Source: Yamagishiella unicocca (lineage: Eukaryota; Chlorophyta; Chlorophyceae; Chlamydomonadales; Volvocaceae). From it: DNA of 64,000 bases. The stretch spans positions 1 through 64,000 of the forward strand of contig BDSL01000119.1 of the NCBI GenBank assembly GCA_003116995.1, in the 5' to 3' direction. The translations under genes were made by a program, and so were the position numbers. The notes below the pieces were generated by a model. That model made no database searches. It was not told the DNA's origin and saw nothing but the letters and a program-made list of their open reading frames with translations. Below are positions 43,213-55,200 of this stretch, piece after piece. The stretch's first letter is position 1. Every line of letters starts with the position of its first letter.

Positions 43213-43232
43213 CCCCAAGCCTTAGCTTGGGG
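43213..43232. repeat. 8-bp hairpin CCCCAAGC/GCTTGGGG
   Basis: 4-nt loop; perfect stem. Confidence 0.8.
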
Positions 43233-43591
43233 CCTTGCAACTATGCACCACAACTCGCAGCGGGCGCTTAGTGTGCGTGTCGTCGGGTCATCAGGGTTTG
43301 TGTCGAATCATCGTATTGTCGTGACACAGCGAGTAACCATCACAGCGCGTGCGAACAGGTCAGCTGTCGTACGGCGTGAGGGCGTTTGTGGGTGCAGTTG
43401 CCTGCGTTTGTTAGAGGTAGTTATGTAGGTTCCCTGCCTGTCCTGTTATGTGGTTCGTTGAGGGATCGCAGTTCGTTTGGTTGCAGGAGCAGCCAACAGG
43501 CGTTTGGTAGCTGGTCGGAGTAGTTGGCTCCAGGCCGGTGGTAATTATTGGCTCCAGGCCGGCGGTTGATCACGTACGCCGCCTCTTAGGG

Positions 43592-43619
43592 CCTCTGCCT
43601 GGATTTGCCCAGGCAGAGG
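43592..43619. repeat. 11-bp hairpin CCTCTGCCTGG/CCAGGCAGAGG
   Basis: Perfect stem with a 6-nt loop. Confidence 0.85.
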
Positions 43620-43929
43620 AGATAGTCGCCACTCATAGTAGACGTGTCCGTCTCGGTCTGTAGCTTTGTACGGACACATTGCTATAAGACTAGCGCGTAC
43701 CACTCTCAACATTGTCCCAGCATCAGCACCTGCACTCTGTAGAAGACCGATAGCCCTCGCCGTCCGCGGCACTTGTTAGTGACACGTGTCCCTAGAGACG
43801 CAGTGTTTGGCACTGCGGCCATGTCTGGCAGCTCAGCAGCTTCTCCCGCCTCAGCGTGAGGCATTGGGATCGTCGCCCCCGTCACTACTCCTAGTCGTCG
43901 GTTGGCTCACCAGCCCTGCACATCACGCT

Positions 43930-44132
43930 GTGTGTCGTGACAGGATTTTTCGTCGTCGGTTCGTTCGTCGGTACGTCGATTCGTCTGTTCGTCGTCGGTT
44001 CGTCTGTTCGTCTGTTCGTCGTCGGATTCATTGTCGGGTTCGTGGGTCGTCGGAGATGCAAGTTCGTCAGTTCCTTCGGTTCGTCGGTACCATCGGTTCC
44101 GTCGGTTCTGTCGGTTCGTCGGTTCCATCGGA
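43930..44132. repeat. TTCGTCGG/TTCGTCTG microsatellite-like tract
   Basis: Imperfect units of GTCGGTTCGTCTGTTC. All frames are open through it; non-coding in my view. Confidence 0.85.
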
Positions 44133-44375
44133 CCTCCTCCACAAGGGGAGGTTTTTTTTGAGGGGGGCTTTCCATGGTATGCATGATATCGTTACGCCTG
44201 GTAGCGAAGGCAAAGGCGCTTGAGGTGAGTGAGCAGGTTGTCGTAGTGGGGATGGTGAAGCCTTCTTACTTTAACTACCGCAAGCAGCAGCGCATCGGAT
44301 TCTGAGTCCGATAATTGCACTCCATCTGCTGAGTGTCTGCAAAATCACGTGGGCCCCTTCACGATGCCTACCGGT

Positions 44376-44590
44376 ACTTCACGAGGGCCCCTTCACGAGG
44401 GCCCCTTCACGAGGGCCCCTTCACGAGGGCCCCTTCACGAGGGCCCCTTCACGAGGGCCCCTTCACGAGGGCCCCTTCACGAGGGCCCCTTCACGAGGGC
44501 CCCTTCACGAGGGCCCCTTCACGAGGGCCCCTTCACGAGGGCCCCTTCACGAGGGCCTCTTCACGAGGGCCCCTTCATGAGGGCCCCTTA
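44376..44590. repeat. 15-bp minisatellite CTTCACGAGGGCCCC, about 14 copies
   Basis: Almost perfect tandem copies with single-base variants near the right end. The unit includes GGGCCC. Confidence 0.95.
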
Positions 44591-44827
44591 CACTCCAGGA
44601 GTTGTTGTAGAGGAGATGGAGGTCTTTGTGGCCCCCCGCTCCCCCTCCTCGTTCTCCCCCTCCTCGTTCGGGCTTTGTTTTTACCAACCCCCCCTTGCTT
44701 TCAGGGCAAGGGGGGAGGGGGGCGAAGCCCCCCGCCCCTCATTTTACCCCCCCCCCCCGGGAGGGGATCCCCTCATTTAACGCCACAGCAAGAACATGGA
44801 ACGAAGTGTAGGGCCTGGCAAAGACGG

Positions 44828-45320
44828 AGATGGCTGGTGTCGGTGTGAATTTGCAGACACTTAGATAGAGCAAGCAGTGGAATCGACGGTTCTAGGATGT
44901 CAGCAACGGGAAGCAGCACGCGGGCTGCAGCAGCTGATGCTAAACGTTATGGGGCAGGCAAACGATCGACACGCGCATCGGAGATGGCTGGTGTCGGACG
45001 AGAATTTGCAGGCGATCAACTGGCGTAAGCTGTGGGCGCAACGGTGCTAGAACGGGGCCAGCGGGAAGTAAGCAGCACGGAAACGGGCCGCGCGAGCTGC
45101 AAAAATTGCTGTTAGACGTACAGGGGCGGACGTCTGCTGGTCGTCACGTGCATTGGAGATGGGTGCTCTTGAGCGTGAACGTGCAGACGTTCAATCAGTG
45201 CAAGCAGTGGAGTTGGTGGTTCAGGAACGTCGGCAGCAGGAAGCAGCACGGCGACGGGCAGCACGAGCTGCAGCAGCTGCTGCTAAATGGGCAGCTACTT
45301 TATTTAGGACGCGGCACGCG
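44828..45320 (+). repeat. Three degenerate tandem units of 155-170 bp, ex-coding
   Basis: Units start GGAGATGGCTGGTGTCGG at about 44826 and 44978 and GGAGATGGGTGCTCTTGAGC at 45152. In the last unit one frame reads LERERADVQSVQAVELVVQE, RRQQEAARRRAARAAAAAAK, a charged Ala-rich helix. The other two are broken. Probably a fragment of a repetitive coiled-coil protein or transposon ORF; family unknown. Confidence 0.5.
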
Positions 45321-45344
45321 TTTCACCACGCACCCGCACACCGA

Positions 45345-45470
45345 TGCACCGGCGCACTGTCGCACCAACGCATCGACGCATCGACGCAACGATGCAACAA
45401 CGCAACGATGCAACAACGCAACGACACAACGACGCAACGACACAACGATGCAACGACGCACTGACGCACC
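45345..45470. repeat. CGCAACGATGCAACAA / CGACGCACTG tandem array
   Basis: Short imperfect units (about 10 bp, CAACGAYGCAA). The array at 54284-54512 has a similar CAACGA-type unit. Confidence 0.85.
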
Positions 45471-45479
45471 GAGCTTCAA

Positions 45480-48400
45480 GCTTTGAGCTTCGAGCTTTGA
45501 GCTTCGTGCATCGGGCTACGAGCTATAAGCTATCCCGGCGTACCTTGTCGCTCTGCAGCAGCAACAGCAAATGAATGTCATTCCCTCGCCCCTTCCCAAA
45601 CTTCCAAAGGACGGCGGGTCGTCCATTTCTGCATGTGATTTTAAATGTCGATGTGAGTGGCAGAGGGTGCAAGCAAGAATGCCTGATGCAAACGTGGTTG
45701 GACGTGTCGTGCCGACGAGAATTGTCGGTACGGCGGAAGGCCCGGAGGAGACCTGCATGTCTTTATTTTACCGTGCAATGGTTGTTGATTTGTCACCACA
45801 CACTGCGACGGTCTAGGTTCCGGTGGATCGTGCCCGCCTGGGTCCCAGGCTGTGACGCGGGCGTGACGCGGAGGGCCCCCCTCCAGCGGCCCTCGATGAT
45901 GGCAGCGGCACCTCCCCCCCGGGTAGCGGCACCTGCGTTCTGCTCCTCGCCGGCCGCCCGCTTCATGGTGGCAGGGCTTCGGCCGCAGGGAGGTTGATCG
46001 ATGACTTCAGACCGGCGTTACATGATACGGAAACCGTGGGGTCGGAGGAGGGTTCGGCGGGGATCCGGGTGATCGGCGGTTCGCCGGCTGTCAGCCACCC
46101 GCTGACAGGGCCGCACGGCACATGACTTCATGCCACCCCGCCGTCACCACAATTACAGCCATAAGCACCCATCACCACCACCACCACCATCCCCCCCACC
46201 ATCACCACCACCCGCACCCCCCCACCACCACCACCCGCACCCCCACCACCAAGCCCCCGTATCCACCGCCATCAGGCCCACCGGACTAGCTCACCCAGGG
46301 CCGCACCCGACCCCCACCCCGCCTCGCTGAACCCTCACCCCGCCTCGCTGAACCCCCACCCCGCCTGGCTGGACTCAACCAACTCCACACGCCCCACCCA
46401 CCGCCCAGTCGCTCCAGCGCCCGGCCGGCACCCACCTGCCCGCGCCCCCCCTTTCCACATCCCATCTGTCACCACCGCTTCACCACCATTGCCTCACCAC
46501 CACTGCTGCGGCGGCTGCCCGGGCTGCTGCTGCTGCTGCTGTCCGTGGTACCCCGAACCCCTGCCGCCACCGCCGCCGGGGCCGCCGGCAGGGGCAGCCC
46601 TGGTGGATCCCGCGGCCGGGGCCTGGGCGGGGCAGGGCCGGCCGTGCCAGGGCCGGGGCCTGCAAATAAACCGGCGGATAACGGACGGAATGACTGTTCG
46701 TCGCAGCTGGGCATCTGGGCGTTTGTAGAACATTTACAGAGGGATCCAGACCCGAAAGTGGAGTCGTCGGGTGCATTGACTGTTGACGCTGATGAAGGAG
46801 GAGTCAGGGCGCGCGCGCTGATGCCTCCTCCTTCATCAGCCGCTGCCATGGTTGCTCGTGCATGCCGGCAGCGCCCAGCAGACGCCCAGCATGTGCGACT
46901 GCGTCCCAGCCGCCCTAGCCGACCTACCTATCAACCACTTACTACTTCCTGGATCCCGGATCGCAACGATTGCCGTACACCCGGGGGCTCATCACGTGCG
47001 CGCCTGGTCGCCTACCCGATCGAGCCTACCTACATACCTACCTGAAACCTACCACAGGAGGAACGAACCGGACCATCACAACCGTTTCAGGACGGGTATT
47101 TCCGAGCGGCTGCCCAGCCAGTATTAGTCACCCATACATGGCGCGTTCACGCCACAGCAGGCCACAGCTGACGTGAGGCAGAGCGCGGTGTGGCGGTGTG
47201 GCAGCGTTATTCGCAGCAGCGCTACCATATTGCGAGCCCACCCACCTTTCATCTGTCAAAGCAGTTATGTCAGGAGGATGCTTTCTTATCGTCTCTTGTG
47301 CACAACCAATGACGAGGGATGGTCTGGCTGGAACCAGAATCCGTAGGGCATGGGAGTGTGACCGGCGCGATGGAATAATATTAGGACCGTATCAAGGAAT
47401 ATAGCATATGAAATAACTAATAACCTTTGTATGTCGCGTGGTGTGAATTGCGGTGATCACTGTTGGCATATGGTCGCTCTGGAGCCGGGAAAGCTTCTTG
47501 TTCATTGATGATAAGCTTGTGATTGTTCCTCATTATGAGACTGCTGAAGCTAGTCATCTTCGAGGTTCACACCCTATGAGTCAGGTAAGACTCACAGGCC
47601 GGCCAGCGGGACCAGGATGGTACGGACGGCGGTATGGCGGGCTCATGAGCCACTCAAACATTCAATTAGAATGGACGGTGTTCTCTTAATCATTGCAGAT
47701 ATTTTCATCATGTCTGACTGGGTCCAGGTTGCGGACTGCCGTCCTTGGCTTTCGGCATGTCCTCGGGCAAATATTGGCCCCTGCATCACACATATTTTGT
47801 GTATAGAACAAACAAATTGGTCACAGTCTTTTGTATAATACCGGTATACCATGCCATCAAGATATGCCAGTGCACGCCAAGTGCACTGGCGTCCAGCCTG
47901 TTCACGCAACACGCCGCTTGGTTCATTTACTTCATTAACTGTAAAGCGTGAAAGTACACGTATACTCCTACGAGGTTAAGGCTAGCCGATTGTTTCGTCC
48001 AGAAAGCGACCTATGCCAACGGGTTCTTGTGAGACCTTCAGATTGGTCTTAGCGAATCGTTATAATAGGTAGCCCACATTAAGAAGCTACGGTTGACATA
48101 AATGCTCCGGAAGAGCGATCCACGGCTTGGCGCCATGCTGTATGAAGGAAGAAGCCAGATACACGCAGCAATCCTCCTGTGCACAATGGCACTGGCCTAC
48201 GCTCAAGATACAGTTGTCCACCTGCGGTCTGGGCCCGTCACACTAACCAGGTGCGGGCTCGGTTTGCATGTCCGGCACACCATGCGTGTGACGCAAGTTG
48301 CAGGGTACGACCGAGCGCGTTAACTATAATTAACGAAATGCTGCACATCAACCATCGCCTTTGCACTGCGCGTCATGTCGTTGGCGGGCGCAGTTCGTTG

Positions 48401-49015
48401 CGTGTCCATCATAAGTTGCCTCCACCTTGTTCGCGACGGCTGCAATGGCGCCAAGCGAAATTGGATGACGATTTCATATGGCGGAAACAGCCAGTAGCCC
48501 GGACTAGCCCGTCCTATGAGCTTCATCAGTACCGCACGAGCTCCTTTTTTCGCGTGAGGAAAGGTACCATGTAAGGACATCGGTTGCATTTGCATTTTTG
48601 ATAAATGGAACTCTGTGGCATTATGGATTAACGCAGTCACCGCGTCCGCGGCACACCCCCGCCGCACGGGACGCAACCAGCGCCGTGCCGCTCTTCCCAC
48701 CATTCAAAACGCCTGCTTCCGGTCCTCACCGCCGCCGGCCACCCTGCGCTGTCAGCCCGCCAGCGGCCGTTTCGTTGCGTGCCGTAGGATGCCGTACAGT
48801 GACGCATCATCCTGCACGCTGCCTCCGCCGCACCGCTCCACTGCTGCCCTCCGCCGCCTGCTGCTGCCTGCTGAAACGGCTCAAACGTCCCCTCCCCCCC
48901 CCTCCTCGCCTCCTCCCCTCTTCCCCCTTTTCCTCTCCGCTGCTGCCCGCCGCCCGCTTCCAGACCGCCACCCGCCACCGCCTCGGACGTGGTGGCGGCG
49001 GCGGCGGCGGCGGCG
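45480..49015. other. Intergenic, no gene recognised
   Basis: C/CA-rich low complexity at 46130-46330, a perfect 15-bp inverted repeat at 46788-46840 and otherwise unassigned DNA. The C-rich part 48640-48980 may be the 5' flank of the protease gene. Confidence 0.4.
46788..46840. repeat. Perfect 15-bp inverted repeat
   Basis: GCTGATGAAGGAGGA at 46788-46802 and its reverse complement at 46826-46840, with a GCGCGCGCG-containing loop. Confidence 0.85.
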
Positions 49016-49211
49016 ATGGCGGCGACCCGATCCAGTCAGGCGGCTGCTGCCACACAGCAGCAGCAGCAGCAGCAGCGCACAACCGCATCTGGCGCATCGT
49101 CACAACCCGGGGAGAGGCTAGCTGAACCAGCTGAACCAGCTGAACCAGCTGGGTCAGCTGGACCAGCTGGGCCAGCTAGACTGCAGCAGTTTGTGGTTGG
49201 GATAGATGCAG
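49016..49211 (+). CDS. Subtilase exon 1 (tentative start)
   Basis: ATG at 49016, MAATRSSQAAAATQQQQQQQ, an EPA-rich repeat, then LQQFVVGIDA. The donor GTGCGCC gives phase 1, which fits exon 2. The start could lie further upstream. Confidence 0.4.
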
Positions 49212-52200
49212 GTGCGCCGGGTGTGTATGGGGGGGATCTAGGTGCGGCTGAGTTCGCAGACCTGCGAACTCGCATCCCTTAGATGTGGAGACGGCGGGCA
49301 CGGGGGGTGGTGTGAAAACCGGTGACACGAAAAACGACAAGATAGTGGGCGCATGGTCGGCGGACAGCGAGGATGCGGGCGCATGCTGGAGCAATGGGAT
49401 GGACGACCGGCAAACCTGTGGAGCCAGTTTCTTGGGGCTGCAGAAAGGAAAAAGAGAACGTATTTGACAGAATGGCAGCGACGCGAAGTGCGGACGACGA
49501 AGGAAACGGCGGGCGTTGCGGTGGGGCGGGGGCAGCCTGGCGCCAGGGTCGGAAACGATTACCAGATGGGTGTAGAACGCCAGCAGAGCGGGGCTTGAAG
49601 CGTCCCGCGTCTTGAGCCGCGCCGCCGTGCCCGTTGGGAAACCGCGGTAACAGCAAGGGTCGCACACGCACGCGCCAAGTGGCAAACCAGAACGGACGAG
49701 ACAGTCAAGGTAAAAAGTCTAACACGACCGGTAGACCCACCTGGCCAGAGCAGATAACAGGCGGCGACGTCCGGCATCGCGCGGCATGCGGGAGGAACAG
49801 CGGCAAGCGGGGTTAGTATAGACGGGATAAAGTGAAGTGGAAATACAGGGGTTAAAACAACGAAGAGTCCGGGGCGGCGCGGTGAAAGAGAGGGAATTGG
49901 ACATGCGTCCGGCTAGATAAGGGCAGCCGGGTACGGCAGAAAGGAGTAAGGCAGGGCGCGCGGATGCGTGAACGGGGCAGGAAGGATGTGACTCTAGTAG
50001 GGATAGAGTAGGGGATTGTGGCCAGTAGAGTGCGGGGACGAGGAGGCAGAGGTGGTGGTGGTGTGGCGCAGCAGTGTGCGGTCCGTGGGAGACGGATCCC
50101 CACGACACTGCTGAAACCGGCTTGGCGCCACTGCAGTGTGGCATCCAGCGGGTGGGGAACGGGCAAGCAGGGATGGGCGGGGGGGCGGGCACGGCTGCCA
50201 CAGTGCTGTGGATGGTGATGCGTTAGAGAGGCGTGCAGGTGTCGTGCCGGTGCATGCGTGGTGACGCGGGTGGCACGGGTGGAACTGTGTCGTTACAGGG
50301 GTACGGGGGGGGGCAATCAGGGGACGGGCGGGGGGTCACCAGACGTAGGGACGCCCAAACCCCAATCATTCATGCACACTCCGCTCCCTCCCCCCCGCCT
50401 TCGCCACCATCTGTTGTGGTACCGATCGCCACCGCCACCAGCGGCGGGAGCGGCGGCGGCCGCATCCCGGGATAGCCGCGACCGGCTGCTGCAGGCGGTT
50501 ACCGCCAGTGGCGGCCGAGTGGCGACCTATCTGGGCGGTCACGCCTGGCTGGTGGTTGGGCAGTTGGACGAAGTACGACAGGGCGTGGCGGCCGGCGGCG
50601 GTTACATGGTGGGTCTGGTATCGACACGGCGGCGGCAGCCTTGGACTTGTGTAGGGGGAACTCTGTTACTGTGCGTGTGGCGGGGGGGGGAGGGGGGTAC
50701 AATAAAAGAACCGGTAACTCGACTGGGGAAATGTAGTGGCGGGGGGTGGGGCTGAGGAAAGCCGTATACACGACATAGGAGACGGAGGGGGAGGGGGGGC
50801 GATCATGGGGTTGCAAACAAGAACCGGTTACTCGACGCGGGAATTGTAGTTGGTGCCTAGGCTTCGGACACCTGGTCGAGTGCGCATGCTGGTGCACTTG
50901 GATTGAATGCCGAGGAACCGGTGAGGGTGACCTGTTGGCGGCTGGGGATCGGGGGGGCCTGGCGGGGCGGGGGGGGCCCCGGGTCGGATGATGGGAGTCG
51001 GGGGAAGCCGGGGCGGGTGATGGCTGCCGGGGCGGGGGGCGGGGTTTCGAGGAAGACCTGTGGATTCCAGAAAAAAGCGTTTAGAACAGACGTTTTGAGA
51101 TGCATGCTGGAGAACTGGGTTCGGGATACGAAAGCCGAAGGTCGTAAGTTGACCGTCGGCGACGACAGTACGACAGTACGACAGGACCGAGACGACAGGA
51201 AGCGAGGACCCCGCGCGACGCAAGCAAACGTTTCGCGGAACCGGTTTTGGGCGCTAGCTGGTGAACTGGGTGAGGTGATGAGCGATGGGAGAGCGGACAG
51301 CGCGGCACGGTCCCGACCCGCCCGAATACCGACCAGAGAGCTGCAGACGTCGTGAGGAGGCCGGATATTACCAGAGGAGGTCCGCTGGCGTCCATGGTAG
51401 GAGGCCAAAGCCGCGCCGCGCCGCCATGGGGGACTGGAGAACGCGAAAGCCTAGACGCAGGTCCCGACGCCCGCAGACAAGAGTGCAACGACTAGCAAGA
51501 AACCAACAAAACAGGGGCCCAACCCGGCGGCGGAACTCACCTGGCCATGGCCCAGAGCGGTGGTGCTGGCGGTCGACGCGAAGCATGCGGGCAGGGGGGA
51601 CCAGGGGGCGTCAGGAACAACAGCCATGCGCGGAGCGGGCGGACAGGGTGTATCCGGAGTTGGGGGTTTTGACTAGGGGGGGGGGGATCGGTGTGATACT
51701 GAGATCGCTTGGAGGCGGGGGGAGAGGCATAAGGCCTGCAAAGACGTTTGGGCGGGGCAGGGAGGAGAGGGGCAGAAGGGGGGCCAGGGGGGGGCGCAGG
51801 GGGGGGGCAAGGGAGGGGAGCGGGAGGGGGGCCAGCAGGCGTTGGCGGATACGATGGCCTCCCATTACAGCCCTCCCACCCTATCCCCCATACCCCCCAC
51901 CCTGCCCCCCACCCACCCACCTGCCCCGGACCCCCCACCCCGCCCCCCACCCACCTGCCCCGGACCCCTCCCACACCCAGGCGCCGTACGCTCCGGTCCT
52001 GAAGCTGGCTCCCGAGTGGGACGACCTCCTGCTGCCTGCTACTGCCGACCCCCAGCAGCCGCTACAGCAGCAACAACAGCAACAACAGCAACAACAGCAG
52101 CAGCAGCAACAGTCGCAGCAGCCGAAGCAGCCGAAGCAGCCGAAGCAGCCACAGCCGCAGCCGCGACAGCAGCGGGGCCGGATGTCCCAGAGCCGACCCA

Positions 52201-55200
52201 GCAGCCGCCGGCGCCTGGTGCTGGACGCAACGGGCGCTGCTGCGGATGAGGGCCTGTTGCGCAGCTTGCGGGTGTGGCGGGAGGGAGCAGCGGAGGGGAC
52301 AGGGAGCGACCCGGGGGTCACCGGCGTGGGTAGCGGGAGGGAGCAGAGCGACCCGGGGGTCACCCGCCGGGGCAGCAGGCGCCGCCATGCAGCGGAGGCG
52401 GCGGAGGCGGCGGAGGCGGCCCCGCAGACCCTTCCAGCGAGGTGAGCGGAAGGAACGAAGGAAACGGGCGAGAAGGTGGAGGGGAGGCGGGGGGGAAGGT
52501 GGAGGGGAGGCGGGGGGGAAGGTGGGGGGGAGGCGGGGGGGAAGGTGGGGGGGGAGGCGGGGGAGGGGGATCGGCGCAGGAGGACACGGCGTCACCCCGG
52601 ACTGGCACCCTGAGGCGCTGTGTGTGGTTGTGTGTGGTTGTGTGTGTGCGGTGGGGGGAGCTTTCGGGGGGTTGCGGCCGGAAGGGTGGCGGAGGAGGAG
52701 TCCCGCTCCAGCGCGGCATGATGGTCGTTGGGGCCGGTATGCTCAGCGCCGCCAACCCCCAACCGCCAGCAGGTACTCGGTGGAGGTTCACATGTTGCCC
52801 GGTACGACGGACGCCGAGGCGGCGGCGGCGGCGCAGGAGTGGCCGGCGGCGCTGGCGGCGGCGCTGGGGTCGTACGGCGCCGCCGCCGCCGCCGCGTCAG
52901 GCGGCCCCTGCGGGCCCCAGGTGATGAGTCATGATCCATACCTCGCGGCGGCGGCTGCCGCTGCGGAGGGGTCCCCAGCCCCCCGGGTCATGTTGGAGGT
53001 GTACCTGTGTGCCGAGGTGGGTGTGGCCGCCGCCGGAACCGTGGGTCGGCGACGGCAGCGGCCCTTATGGCTGCGGGGGCGGCAGTGAGGCCGCCCTCAT
53101 GTTTGCCAGGGCGGGAGTGCGACCGCCCTCATTTCGCCGGAAACTGGGTTTAGGTGGAATCCAAAGGGCTTTGTTTGGGTTACAAAATGGATTGGGATTG
53201 GATTTGGGTTTCTTTGTGTTCATGTTGGTGTGGTACGAGGGCCCAGGGGCGACCATTACCGGCGCTTCCACCCCCCTCTGATGCTGCGGGGATGTCCTGC
53301 ACCCCCCAAGGGAAGAGCTGCGGTGAACCGTGCTTGCGTGGATTCCACGCCTGCCTCCACTCCCCCCCCTGGAGCGACGACACAGCATCCGGGTTGCATT
53401 GGGTCAGGGCTTTCCCTCCGGGCCCGCCGCCCCTTTCCGGGCCCCGCCCTGTACCCCTGTACCGACCCATGTGGCTGGATCCAAGACAACCCGCCTGCAC
53501 CCGCACCCGTCGCCGACCCACGGTTCAGGACCTGCCCAAGGGCCTTACGTGCCTGGCGGATCAGCCCGGGGTGATGTGGCTGGCTCCTGGGCTGGAGCGC
53601 CGCAATCTGAATGCGGTGGCTGGCTGGACCTGCCAGACGGGTGCGGAGCCCCGGGGGGATTGTAAAAGAAATCCGCGAATCCACGGCCGACAAACCAAGG
53701 GCATACAAACCGTTGTCGCGACAAGGACAATGGGGGGGGGGCTGCCGCTACTACTGCCTCTGCTGCGGCTGCCCCTGCCTCCCCCTGCCGCCACTACCGG
53801 CGCTAAACCCTTCTGCCTCCCCCCCCTGCCGCTGGTCCCCCTGCCGCTGCCTCCCCCTGCCGCTGCCTCCCCCTGCCGCTGCCCCCCCCTGCCGCTGCCC
53901 CCCCTGCCGCTGCCTCCCCCTGCCGCTGGTCCCCCTGCCGCTGCCCCCCCTGCCCCCCCCCTGCCGCTGGTCCCCCTGCCGCTGCCTCCCCCTGCCGCTG
54001 CCTCCCCCTGCCGCTGCCCCCCCCTGCCGCTGCCCCCCCTGCCCCCCCTGCCGCTGGCCCCCCTGCCGCTGCCCCCCCCTGTCGTGGCTGCTGCCTGCTC
54101 GCAGGGAACCTCACTGCGGGGCAGTTCAAGAACCCCACGAGGGCCGTAAGGCCCTACTGGAAGGCCGGCCTGTGGGGGCAGGGGGAGGTCATAGGGGTAG
54201 GTGGGGCGGCGGGACCGCAGTGGGCAGGGGACAGCGCGACCCGTAGACGTTGCGATGAGGCAGGCACCCGCACTATTGAGCCATCTACCGACCCACCGAC
54301 CCAACGATCCAACCACCCAACGATCCAACCACCCAACGCTTCAACGACCCAACGATCTAACAACCCAACGACCCAACGATGCAACGACCCAACGAACCAA
54401 TAACCCAACGACCCAACGACCCACCGATGCAACGATCCAACGACCCAGCAATCCAACAACCCAGCGCTTCAACGACCCAACGACTCAACGACCCACCGAC
54501 CCACCGACCCGCAGGTGAGCGACTCGGGCCTGGACCTGAGCAGCTGCTACTTCGCCGACCCCCGGTACGACGCCACCGAGTACGAGGGCATGCTGTCGGG
54601 CCGACCGCTCACCTTCCGCCTGCCCAACCATCGCAAAGTCGTACAGTACGTCGTCAAGGGCGGTAAGTGGAACTGCATAGGTTCGGTCATTTCTGTAATG
54701 GGGTTTCGGAGGAACCCGGTTGGGGTGCCAACTGCCAAAGGAGGGGAATTTCGAGGAAGACCCGTGGATGCGAGAAAATACCATTTAGAACAGAACCATA
54801 CATGCCAGCTAGGTCTAGGTCTAGGACTATCCCCCCCTCCAACGCACACACGCGGAATCCAGCATCTAGCTGTGTGCAGTCAGTCGCTGGGGCTTGTGGA
54901 CGGCATAGCCACCGGAACAAACAACAACCCCCAACCAACCCAACCCCCAACCAACCCAACTCTCCGATGCTCCCCCCAATCCCCTAATAACTCGCAAACC
55001 CCCTAACAACTTAATAACGAATCCTCTAACCTTTGAAATCCGGTGCTCGTAAAGGCTACGCCGATTTTGGGGAGGAGTGGGGCAACGACGGCCACGGCAC
55101 GCACGTAGCCGGCTCAGCCGCCGGCTCACTACTCGCGTCTCCGGACGACCCATGGGGCCGTGCGGCTCCTGATGAGGCAACCGGAGCCGCCCCGCTGTCG

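Larger units (their letters stand above)
40961..43900. other. Intergenic, no gene firmly recognised
   Basis: Contains a possible decayed minus-strand frame (41402-41819, listed separately), several perfect hairpins, and a 19-20-bp repeat around ACTGGGTATACTTTGGAAT (about 42977-43040). No conserved domain seen. Confidence 0.4.

Noticed and set aside
44333..44848. A repeat protein with GPLHEGPFTRAPS units
   Set aside because: Several frames translate the 15-bp minisatellite equally well; nothing but repeat in them.
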